A stretch of 64,000 nucleotides of DNA, from contig OX465588.1 of assembly GCA_950022655.1 (NCBI GenBank), positions 26,645,525-26,709,524 of the forward strand. Reading direction: 5' to 3'. How positions within the stretch are numbered: position 1 is the stretch's first letter; the number at the start of each line of letters is the position of its first letter. Below the pieces are notes generated by a model, which had not been told where the DNA came from, did not search any database, and was given only the letters and a program-made list of their open reading frames with translations. Origin of the DNA: Alentia gelatinosa. Taxonomy: Eukaryota > Annelida > Polychaeta > Phyllodocida > Polynoidae. The position numbers and the translations under genes are program-made. Shown one piece after another: positions 10,561 to 22,757 of the stretch.

Positions 10561-12604
10561 TCATCAATAAACGCCATTTTAGTTACTGACATATATGCTA
10601 GTGGTCATTCACTACGGCCCTAGGGAATAAACTTCATTAATAATGAACCTCTAGGGTAGTATTTCATAGATGTACGACCGAAGGTGTATGATAATAGGCC
10701 CTCCTAATATTCCACCGTAACAAGGGGACCATGCTCTAGTAACGGGATTTAAATATTGAATCCCGGTTGATTGGCCAGAAAATGCCATTTAGTTTCTGCT
10801 CCAATTACTTGAAGAATGCCAATGGTTTTTTATCAGATTTGATTCATATCGCATTTCCAATTTATTGTCCTTTTCTGTAACCTAGTGCATTATTCACATG
10901 TTTTCTGCACTGTATCTATGTTATATGAATGCAGATGGGGCGAATTTATGATTCTGTACATGAGGCATATATGAACTTGTCAATTGATAATTTAGATGCA
11001 TCTTCATGCTCGTCTTTTTCGAGATCATCCTCAAAATGATTTTTATACTATGTGCGGCGGTTTCCGAGAACTAAAGGATTGTATCACAATGTTATAATGT
11101 ATTGAAGATATCATTTTTTTGTTACACATAACATCCTGGTGTAGAAACAGATCCACAAGTTACCAATGAACTTGATATTAACTTTGTAACTAAAACTTGG
11201 TTTCTGATGATAAATAAAAAGAGCGATGCTCATGTAAAAAGAACACTGATTATTGCGATTTCTTTTGGAATGAAATATCAACTTTACAGAAGAAAACAGT
11301 AGTGCTAGTTGTCCTTGTTCGTTTATTGACAGATTTGTCGCTAGTACATCAATAGAGGTTTGTGTAGAGATCTTAGTTCATCAATGTTTTATCATTTAAC
11401 ATACAAGAGACCGGACATGTAAGCTTCTCCTCTTTTTATATGTTCTTATAAAATCTTACTTCTATCTACAGAAAGATATTACGAAAGCCATTAAGCTTCT
11501 AAAAACAATTGTAAGACTTGAATAAAAGTCACCAAATTTGCAAGACAGTATTTTGCAAATTTCGTGTTTCCCATTGATTAATTTACATGTTTCCCCAACA
11601 AAATGCCGATACGCTACCACCTTACAATACAGGTTTTTTTTATCGAGAGCGGGCCCCTCATGTATCAGTGTATCAGGAGGATCATCGTAGACATCTGACT
11701 AACTGCTTCGATATGAGCTATGTACAATTCTACTACAATTTTGTATCAGAAGGTCAAAATCGGTATGTATCAGTGTGTATCGGGAGCCCTGTTGACACCC
11801 CCTCATTCTTCCGAATATGATTTTCGGTTTTTTTATTAAGTCGTTTGAATTCGATTAACAATCGCTCTTCCATACAAAAGTAACATCATTGAGTAAAATG
11901 GGTGATTTCCTTCTGAGTTACATTTAAACAAAAACTTCAAAAAAAAAGATTTCAAGTACGCTGTGTAACCAGTTCCGAAAATATATCTAGAAATCCCCAA
12001 CAGCATAACTTCCAGTGAAAAAGGGCATTTGCAAGTATTCTTTGTTATAGTGGAACAGCCAGTAGGAAGACTGATTCTGGCCGACAGATTTAAAAAAACT
12101 ATTTTTATTTATCCTGGAGTATGGCTTGGGGTTACTTATGATCCCTATCTTCCAAGCTCCCCAGCGTTTGGTAATTTCTCATGCCAGTATTGACTAAAAA
12201 CTATAGGCTTACTGTTTTGTGGCTTTAAAATCTTATTTCGCTGAAGTATACATATTATGTCTCTATTGACAGACTTTTCCATTGCTTTTGCAATATACCA
12301 AAATACATGCATCAGAACAGTGATTGTTCATTGATTCTACACTTTGAGTTGCTTTGACAGGTTAAATGACATTTCCGCCGTTATATTGATTTATACTATT
12401 TTACATGCTCGTGGTATATGAGTTTCCGAAATTTTTAGAGGTCGTCTCTCGCGTCAGGTTTTTAATAGTTGTCAAGATTCCCCTTCAGTGTTTTTATTGC
12501 ATTGTTTTCTCTGATTTGTCGAAATTCTGAGGATTAAATGTTTCACAGTTGGGGTGTTTTGTATTGTACTGATTCTTTGTTTTCATGATAGTTAACAAAT
12601 TCAT

Positions 12605-12610
12605 TTTATT
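12605..12610 (-). other. Candidate polyadenylation signal of ODC-like gene
   Basis: TTTATT on the + strand, so AATAAA in the gene's sense, about 67 bases after the stop. It would give a very short 3' UTR. Motif only. Confidence 0.4.
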
Positions 12611-12676
12611 TCAGTCTGACTGAATCTAAAATGCATTAAAATGACACCACACTGGAGGAGTCAGTGCTTCACATTG

Positions 12677-12913
12677 CTAATCATCGATGAGATCAGCCCA
12701 GTGTTTCTGGCTGATGACCCTGCGAACACTTGGCAGGGGCAAGCTGTTAAAAGTACTGCTATGCATGAAGTGGTAGGCTCCCATGTCATCGAAAATCAAC
12801 CAATCTCCTTCCACCAGTTCAGGAAATGGATAAGTCTCCTTGATCATGTCCATTGATGACAATGAAGGTCCCCAGATCTTGCTCGGGCATGTCTCTTGAC
12901 TGAGGGTTCGTTT
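12677..12913 (-). CDS. ODC-like exon 10 (C-terminus), C360/D361 replaced
   Basis: Acceptor AATTCTTCAG; 78 codons and a stop. Encodes CPSKIWGPSLSSMDMIKETY, then GDWLIFDDMGAYHFMHSSTF. The IWGP and GDW...MGAY landmarks fix the alignment and place Leu-Ser where ODC has the catalytic Cys-Asp. The C-terminal tail is short and has no obvious ODC-type degradation extension. Confidence 0.93.
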   Translation of the reverse strand, partial: KRTLSQETCPSKIWGPSLSSMDMIKETYPFPELVEGDWLIFDDMGAYHFMHSSTFNSLPLPSVRRVISQKHWADLIDD

Positions 12914-15900
12914 CTGAAGAATTAAAAAAAAGAATAGTTTTCAGTGATTATCAAGTTGTCAATACTCAGTTAGCTACGCATTGAACTTGCGTATTCAACT
13001 GGATTTCCGTACTTGCTGGTTAGGGTCTAAGGGTATATTTAGGTCTGGGTATGGACCCGTATATTTAGGTCTAGGTCAAGGATGGGAAGATCCGATAGTT
13101 GGGATAGGTGTCAGAAAATGTCATTAATATTTACAAATCTGCAATTTTCCACATATTTGCTTCTTAAATAATTTAAAGACTATAAAATCTTTTCATATGC
13201 AGTTTTTTTGCTATGTGACATATTGTGGCACCCCTCGGGAACATCTTGAGCTATTTTTAGTGTTTTGTGATATCAGGTTCCAGGTATATTACCGATTTTG
13301 CTACCTCTGCCACTGTTGTTTGACATATCTGACAGCCAGTACTAAGGACATATGACTTCGGTGATGTACTCTTATATCGTCTTGGCCCAATGTTGGAGGA
13401 GAGTAGAGAGATGAAGACCATTTGTTTTTACCCCGATGGACCATATGTACCAGCTATGGGTTTGGATGGTGAGATATCTTGTTTAGTTCAACGATGTACT
13501 AGTTGATTTCCACTATTGCTAGATGAACCTATGGCTACCAACGATTCATCATAGAGAAGGTTGTTTACAACAAGTTTGTCTTCATTATTGACCAATCTTG
13601 TTTCTATACCCAAATCTGCTGCTTTCTCCGAACCGAACCTCAAATTGCTCCGGTTTTCCTTGGCGGATATGGTTAAGTATTCCAAAATGAAAATGGATTG
13701 CGTCCTCGGGTCCTTTCTTAAGTTTTTCTTGTTTTTGAGAACCAAGCCTCTCTCCATCTGGTAGATAAACTACTGTCCTTCTTAAACGCACCGAAGCGCC
13801 TACTAAGAACTAGTATGTCAGCCTCTAAAAGAGTCAGAGAGTGTCAATTTCCCCTTTGACTGTTTTTTTATCTTTACGTCTATCTTTTTGAGAGTCACAA
13901 TCGCTACTAGTCGATTTTGGGGCATGAGGCAGGGAAAGGGTCCCCCATGTCATCCATGCCGATGATAAAATGAAGAGAAGGAAAAGATAGGCACATACCA
14001 CGCTGAAGATGAAATAAGCAAAAGATAAAATATCACTTATATTCCAAGTCCTTTCTTCAGAAATCAGTCCGATGACTTCCACAAATCCCTAGGTTTCTTA
14101 GGGGTTAAGCTTAACTCAATTATTGAAGATTTCTGGCTGATGTTAAAAGATTGCGTGCCTGGTAAATAGAAGGCATTAATTAAGTTGCCATCGAGGTTGG
14201 AAGCATAATCTACCCTAAAGTTTGTCCTGTATCCCCAAACAATTTTAGGGAAGGTGACCATGTAGAGGCGTGCTGACGGAGTTCACTCCTGGCAATAATA
14301 GAATCGGGCACTGAAGATGGATAGAATACACTGCATGAAACTAACCACTTCATATATGTATATGCCCGACGTAAAGAGGTATGCTTTTGCGTATACAAGG
14401 TCGTCCTATTCCCCATGTGTATACGCCTCATCTGTAGGCGCCTGATTCATATATGCGCCTGATTCTGTTGTATTTACACCACTATCCATTAGTTCTGATC
14501 TTTGCCACTTGGGAACACCATTGGTAGCATATTTCATTTCCCATTAACCATCCAAGTCTGTATCATATGATATATGCAATCTTATGTTACCAATTTATTT
14601 TATAAATCCTTTATAAAACCTGATTTAGTATAAATTGATTAATTGCACATAATAAATCCTGCATTATTTGGTTTTTTAAACATTTTTTTAACAGATTTGA
14701 CTTTCAAACATTACTCTTCTGTGGAGTTCTCCATGTAAGCCTTTATAAGGCTTTGAGAGGTTGAAATCACATAGAATGGAGTCAGAGTCGGGAACACACA
14801 CTGAGGGGAGGCCGTGGTCATGTGCGAGGGCTTCAGTGTTGGTTGAGTGAGTGTAGGGTGTTGTGGGGTGTTGCGTCTTTGATGCCTCTTTGAGGCCATT
14901 TTGATGCCGATGCCAAGGATAGCCGAGCAAATCCTGTGTGAGGGCTTCAGTGATGGTTGAGAGAGTGTAGAGAGTCAGGTGGTGGGCCCAGCATCTACAT
15001 ACGACCGGTCGCGATTCTTTTTTCTTTTTTTTATCATGTATAGGCCCGGCGTATATATATTGCGCAGGGAATATTTCCTCTCGTATATGCCAAGTGTGAA
15101 ATACAGCCAAGACCAGTCTGTATACAAAAGGAAACGGTTTTGTATACGCCTCAAGAAATACTGTGTGGTCTTACTCATAGTGGAAAGTTTCGTGTAGTGA
15201 TATGTCACCAATTAAGTCAAATTAGCTTGGCTTTATGATTGAAGAAATAGTGGATTTCCAATAGGAAGGGAATCTAAATCGTTGAGCTTGTGTCAGCCAA
15301 TTTATTATAGAACACAACTAATGCCTGATTCCTAACGCCTGTATTGAACAACAAAACCTGCAGCAAAAAAATATATGAAATATATATGGTGAGTGCGGAG
15401 AATACCTTGACGAGATGTTAGACTTACGCTGATTGCACGAGGATTGTATTCATACCCAGCACACTTCTGTAGAACTCCAAACGTTGAGGCAGAGATGTAA
15501 TATTCAAAGTCAACTTTTGCTTCATTCTTCAGATTCCCTCCCTTGGATTTGTTCCCTACAATACAAAACAGTGTTTGATGTAGGGTTTATAGATGAATTC
15601 TACTATATGCCATCAAACGGATTCTAAAATGACCAAAATATGTATTAGATAAAATGTGTAAAAGAGAGGTTTAATGACAATATGTATTCAGCTACATTGG
15701 CACAAACAAAACAGGCTAACACTACCACTGTAATGTCATGTAATCTATCTCCTGTCATTTAAATTGTTGTTTCTTGTCTGTTTCCTAACTTACCTTACAA
15801 AATAGCAAAAAAACAATAAACAGGGAGTTACTGCTGGTATATAATTTATAGTGTTTTTTTACTGCTAATATACAGTTTAGAGTCTAATTAGAGCCAAAGC

Positions 15901-18900
15901 AATGAAATCATGTTACTCCAGATACTCCAGACGTTATAAAATCAAAGCAAATTAAAACTTCTAAACGAAGAAAAAACGGACTGAACAATTTAGATAAAAG
16001 TAGACATGACAAGACACACAAGGTCTAGATACGCGACTAGACAAACAGTTTTCACTCCTTCCCACTTAAAAGACGGATTTGCAGATTTGCAGATTTAACA
16101 ATCGTAGATTTAACTATCGACCAGTCCATATTTATTTGGACTTTTTTTATCTGGTCTTAAAAGCATTCTCCTATTGCCATTAGTTGTATATCTCCTAGAT
16201 CTAGTACTTTATTCCATAGTTTTTGTCCGGGATATCAGGCTAACGAGGTTTATTACCTAATATGAAGTGCCATATCAATCTTATAGAGGCTATAGTTCGC
16301 TATTGAGTATTCTCATGGGAGAATACGGAAAAGTCCCTAGCATGTCAAGTACTGCATGAGGAGAAAAGTGGCCATTTTGTCTTCCTTTTGATAATTAAAT
16401 TTGAAATGCTGAAAAAGAAATACTGTGTGGTCTTACTCTCCTCGTAGTTCAGGAGAATACGCAGAGAATACGACCATGCAGATCAAAACCATGGTAATGT
16501 TGTGGATGTATCTCTCTACTTGAGTAATGAAATGAAATGTAAACTGCACCTTGTTTGCGGTTTGTAGTAGGCTCAGCTGTTCTTTTGCCGATCACGCAGG
16601 CGGCCAGCGTGAGGGATGACTCGACGAAGAACCTGCCCGGTTCAGCCATCACCTGCACACCACTTGATGGGGGAAACATCCTCTCCAGTGCAGCGCGAAT
16701 CGGCTTGGCCATCTACAATCAATTAGATATTTATAGAAGAATCTGCCTGTTTCAGCTATCACCTGCAAGCCGCTCGACTGGGAGAACATCTTCTCAAGTG
16801 CAGCGCGAATCGGCTTGGTTATCTACAATCAGTTAGATATTTATAGAAGAATCTGCCTGTTTTAGCCATCACCTGCAAGCCACTGGACTGGGAGAACATC
16901 CTCTCAAGTCCAGCGCGAATAGGCTTAGCCATCTACAATCAGTTAGATATTTATAGAAGAATCTGCCTGTTTCAGCCATCACCTGCAAGCCGCTCGACTG
17001 GAAGAACATCATCTCAAGTGCAGCGCGATTCGGCTTGGTTATCTACAATCAGTTAGATATTTATAGAAGAATCTGCCTGTTTTAGCCATCACCTGCAAGC
17101 CACTGGACTGGGAGAACATCCTCTCAAGTCCAGCGCGAATAGGCTTAGCCATCTACAATCAGTTAGATATTTATAGAAGAATCTGCCTGTTTCAGCCATC
17201 ACCTGCAAGCCGCTCGACTGGAAGAACATCATCTCAAGTGCAGCGCGAATCAGCTTGGTTATCTACAATCAGTTAGATATTTATAGAAGAATCTGCCTGT
17301 TTTAGCCATCACCTGCAAGCCACTGGACTGGGAGAACATCCTCTCAAGTCCAGCGCGAATAGGCTTAGCCATCTACAATCAGTTAGATATTTATAGAAGA
17401 ATCTGCCTGTTTCAGCCATCACCTGCAAGCCGCTCGACTGGAAGAACATCATCTCAAGTGCAGCGCGAATCGGCTTGGTTATCTACAATCAGTTAGATAT
17501 TTATAGAAGAATCTGCCTGTTTTAGCCATCACCTCCAAGCCACTGGACTGGGAGAACATCCTCTCAAGTCCAGCGCGAATAGGCTTAGCCATCTACAATC
17601 AGTTAGATATTTATAGAAGAATCTGCCTGTTTCAGCCATCACCTGCAAGCCACTGGACAGGGAGAACATCCTCTCAAGTCCAGCGCGAATAGGCTTAGCC
17701 ATCTACAATCAGTTAGATATTTATAGAAGAATCTGCCTGTTTTAGCCATCACCTGCAAGCCACTGGACTGGGAGAACATCCTCTCAAGTCCAGCGCGAAT
17801 AGGCTTAGCCATCTACAATCAGTTAGATATTTATAGAAGAATCTGCCTGTTTCAGCCATCACCTGCAAGCCGCTCGACTGGAAGAACATCATCTCAAGTG
17901 CAGCGCGAATCGGCTTGGTTATCTACAATCAGTTAGATATTTATAGAAGAATCTGCCTGTTTTAGCCATCACCTGCAAGCCACTGGACAGGGAGAACATC
18001 CTCTCAAGTCCAGCGCGAATAGGCTTAGCCATCTACAATCAGTTAGATATTTATAGAAGAATCTGCCTGTTTCAGCCATCACCTGCAAGCCGCTCGACTG
18101 GGAGAATATCCTCTCAAGTGCAGCACGAATAGGCTTGGCCATCTACAATCAGTTAGATATCTATAACAGAAATGCCCAGTCATGCCATCACCTTGATGCT
18201 GCTCAATGGTAGGGAATATTCTCTCCAGTGCAGCTCAAATCAGTCCAGCCATCTACAATCAATTCAACATTTATAGACGGGGAAATGATCAGAAGAAATA
18301 GATACCATAAGTCACTCCAGCATAGGGGGACCAAGCTTTGAAACGAGTTCCTATCTTATCTTTTAAGTTCTGGGAGGTGTTTTATAGACAGTGAAATATA
18401 ATAATAAGTGATCATGAAATAAGATTGAGTGATTTGAAGACCGTTTCAGTGGTTATCTCTACATCACGTTGCATAGACCCGATCACTGTTGGGTAGAAAT
18501 GATCACAATTGATTTGATCATTCACAGTGATCCTTTCAAAATGTTCATTGTTTATATGTATGTAAACGTGCCAGTTCCTAGTTTGGAGGCATGCACTTCG
18601 CCTTCTGGTGAGAGTTGGCTGTATTACAGGATATTTTATAAGTAAGAGGACTCATTTAAAAACAAAAACGTTTCTTGTGTGTGCAATGCTTGACAGAAAT
18701 TTTTGAAATTTGGGAATGCTGCTGTAGATATTGTCACCCTGTCACGTATTGGTCATCGTTAAGGAGAAAAAGCACTTACGATCATCAAGACTATATAATG
18801 TAAAAAAAGTCACTAAGTGATCACTCATACCTGAAACTTATATCTAATTAGTGATCATTACGACTATGCAACATGATGACCTCACGACGCCTATTAGTGA

Positions 18901-21900
18901 GTGTCACAACTATAAAACACTTCCCTGGTCTGTACATCCTTATCATGACCAATGACAGAGGCTCCTAATGTGAAGAGATTAACCATCCTCAAAATTGTTA
19001 GTATTTCTTGATAAATGAAATGACTTAACTGGAAGGGTCGCCATTTTGTAGCAGGTCACACCTGCGCTAATGTTGTATGGTAGCCATGAAGTGAATGGCA
19101 TGTTCACGCTCATTGTCGCTCGCTCTAGTCTCTATATGGTGGCAGGCTGCTCTGACGAAGACACTCTCAGTTGTTAGTGTCAGGAGCACCCTCACTGGTA
19201 TGTGTGGCCAGCCATTATCCCTCATTGGATGTTGGTTTAACAGCCAATAGTGCAGAGCTTGCAAGCTTAACCTGCAGCGAACTACCCTCTGTGGATTGTA
19301 TATAAACCCCTCCAGATTTCAACAAGATTAAGCTTCTCTTGACTCATAGTGATACCCAGCATTTCTTTGTTCCAGTTTGACTCCCTCTTAAGTTTTAAGT
19401 GCCATAACCTGATGATTTGATTCATTGTGACAAGATAACCAGTGGACATTTAGTCTTCAGTTGAAAATTCTGCATTAGATTTTCAAGTACAGTAAACCCC
19501 GCTTAAGGGTACACCCTCCATTCCGAGCAAAGTGTCCCCTTAAGGAGAGTGTATGGCTAGAATAAACTAGATACAAATTTCTGTTCCGAGCTCCCTTAAG
19601 CGAGGTGTCCCAGAAGTGGGGTTTTACTGTATATAACAAATATGGGTCCACGTGGTCTGGATAGTGTCGTACCATCCTGTTGAGGGTCTCAGACCCGGTA
19701 TGTCCATAGAGCCCGCCGCCGATATCCAACAGCTGAAGAGTAAATCCCTCCTTCTGAGCATTGTCAAACACCTGTCGAGCATTCTTCAGGTTCGCAATGT
19801 ATGCAGCTGCATCAGAGCATCCACTCCCCACATGGAAACTGTGATCATCAAGAAAAAAAAACATTTGTAAAAACAAATGGCTCAATTTCATATCAAAATT
19901 ATCAAGCAATTGTATGACCTTCGGATTTAATTATCCACCCAATACGGAGTATACTTGACCAATGAATCCCAAAGTATGCTACGGAAGTCCCGTAAAGTAA
20001 AGTAATTATATAGAACGTCCTGACCATGCTGTATAAGTCACAGAACGAGATGATAATTTAGGGTTTGTACGGTTTACGGCGTTTAGGCCGAGGTCCGTGA
20101 CTTGTACAAGGACGGTTGGACGTTATATATTTACTATATACCCAAATCTGTCAAATTCCTACCATAAATTGCGTAAAATCCCAAATTCAATAGAGTCGAT
20201 TAACACTCCAACACTAGCAGGACGTCCATACACCGTGGTACGCGTGAGGTTTTTTTTGTCAAGCGTATCCTATGTTTCAAGGGGCAGGTAACAATCCAGG
20301 CAGTGAGTTCCCCACTCATTTGCAGTGGCATGGATACCAGCACAACCTCTCTCCTTCACGAGGTCCCCCAAATAACTTATTAATAATTCTTTATAAGAAC
20401 GATGATACAGAATAAATAATATCAACTTTTCAAAAGATAAAAGATAACTTATTAGGGTATACAACAGATTTCGGCATGCCCTCTAGCGGGTAAACCAGCG
20501 TATTGGGCGTTACCCATAATTCACCAAAAGATGGCAGGCATTACCTGACCTTATATGTGAACACATTGGCCAGGCTTCCAGAGTTTGGGAAGTGTAGCTC
20601 TGGTGTGCAGTGTACCTGTCTACTCACCTCACTCCAACCACGTCCAGGGCGAGGTCTCGCGCGGCCCGCAGCAGTCGAGTCGCGCCTTCTGGCGAGCAGC
20701 CAAACTTATCTCTAATTGCAAACTGCAGGTCTCCCACGATCTTTGGAGCAAGTCTGATGACCAGCCTAGAGAGGTTGGGTGGAAGAAAATATAGTCTGGT
20801 ATTCTAGACCTCGGGAACGAGATTCATTTGCACCAGCTACCATGTGTTTTTATCATCATTGATTACTCACTGCGCGAAAACCACCATTTTATTCATATAT
20901 ACGCCATCGCGTAAATGCATGTATCGGCTGTATATTTACTTGTTTCCATATGTATACGCCCATATTTCACGCCAGCGTATGCGGCGTATACAACACTGTT
21001 TCCGCTTGAATACGGACGCGAAATGGCTGTATTTGCCGCCAAGCATATACGAGAGGAAATATCCTCTGCGCTACATGTATAGGCCAGTCGTATGCATGTT
21101 ATATACGTTTGGCGTATATGTAAACTGATGGAATTTTTTTTTTAAAGCGACCCCCACCCCACGGTTCAAAAACCAAAAAAAGGCTGGGTTTATTACATGT
21201 ATTTGATAATAGGGTTTTAGAACAATTCTATAATTCATATTGATAATATAAAATTGGGTTTTCCATATACTAAGGAATTAATGATTAATTACAAATGAGA
21301 TATACTACAATGGTGTCCCCTAGTTACAGAGATCGGAGTTATTGGATAGTGATGTAAATACAACAGAATCAGGCGTATATATGACATATATATGACTGCA
21401 AAATGGACACGTATATACGCCAATAGATCTATAAGGCGTAAATACGATGGAAAATAGGTCAACATTGCATACGCAAAATAATACCTATATACGCCGGGCG
21501 CATACATATGTAAAATGGTGGTTTTCGTGCAGTGTAATACATGTTTATATTCAAAAGAAATGTCAAATAGAAATAACAAATAGAAGAAATTTCCATTGTG
21601 AAAAGCAATCCCAAATTAGACTTCCAATGGCGATGAAAAGTAAATTAGAATTAGGATGGCGATTAAAAGTATAGTATATCCCCATACAGGATTGCCTGAC
21701 TATAAGGTGCTGCAACATGGGCTTTTATTTACCTGCCAGGTCTTTATGATTTCACATTCGTCATTCTAATTCACCATTCTCATTTACTTAAAACAATAAA
21801 TCTAAATCTAAATCTAATGTTCAAATAACTAGATATCATAAATCATATGGAGACGTAGATAGCGTGCCTGAATGGAATTCGTTTCGAGAAGTCTTGGTCG

Positions 21901-22703
21901 GAAATATTCACCGAGTTCCAAGAACGAGGTGCATATATCTCCGGCCAAAACATCGAGTAACAGATGGGATTCAGTCAGACTTAGTATGTCTCCTTATAAT
22001 TATATACCTATTATTGATAAAAGGGCTAATTTTTATTTTCTAAAAAGAGAATAACAGTGGTGACGTGGTACGGGGGGACGTATGGATAGTCGTTCATCAC
22101 ACACTGACCAACAGAATCTATACTACTGGTCAGTAAAAGTGAACCACTCGCAAGTATATTATAAAATTTAGTAATAACATCTACTATCGGACCATCATGA
22201 TTCGGGCATATCTCAGTTACATCCAAACAGGGTAAAATCTAGACTTGCTCAAGTCTTTGATTATGAACATTCATTAAATGATTAATCACAATCAGAATAA
22301 AGTTCATTTTAGTATGTATCCTAATCTGACTGGCCCATGAATCCCAGAGAGGAGGGTAGCCATAGTATGCAGGGACTGGAGCCAATCTAGGTAAAATCTA
22401 GAACTGACTCACTTGGCACCCGGTGAGAATCTTTTAATCTTGAGCAGCTCGCCTTCGTCTTGAACTGTCATTAGTTTGACGCCGTAATCAGCGGCGAACT
22501 TCAGGTGGGACGGAAACTTGACGGGGCTGGCGAAGATGATGTTGGACGGCTCCACGCCGCATCGCTTTGCAATCTCGAGCTCCCCCTTGTTAAAAGAAAT
22601 AACAATTATACGTTCTAGAGCTTTATTAGATACACAGATGATATATATCATGTACGCTGATTATCACGCACAGTAAGGATTGACTCAGTCCACAAATAAA
22701 ACA

Positions 22704-22757
<54 letters not shown>

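Larger units (their letters stand above)
7823..12600. other. Intergenic region between chitin synthase and ODC-like gene
   Basis: The first part must contain the chitin synthase 3' UTR. The remainder is AT-rich with no frame that looks like protein. The only clear structure is a long imperfect inverted repeat near 10380-10560. Confidence 0.5.
18281..19672 (-). other. Rest of ODC-like intron 7
   Basis: Contains a GATCATCAAGACTATA repeat relic (18740-18960) and a pogo-like miniature element (19490-19629). No coding signal. Confidence 0.5.

Noticed and set aside
16555..16836. 93-codon plus-strand frame over ODC-like exon 8
   Set aside because: Antisense shadow running into the 110-bp array.
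16628..18280. CRISPR-like array
   Set aside because: Units are contiguous 110-bp copies without unique spacers, and the DNA is eukaryotic.
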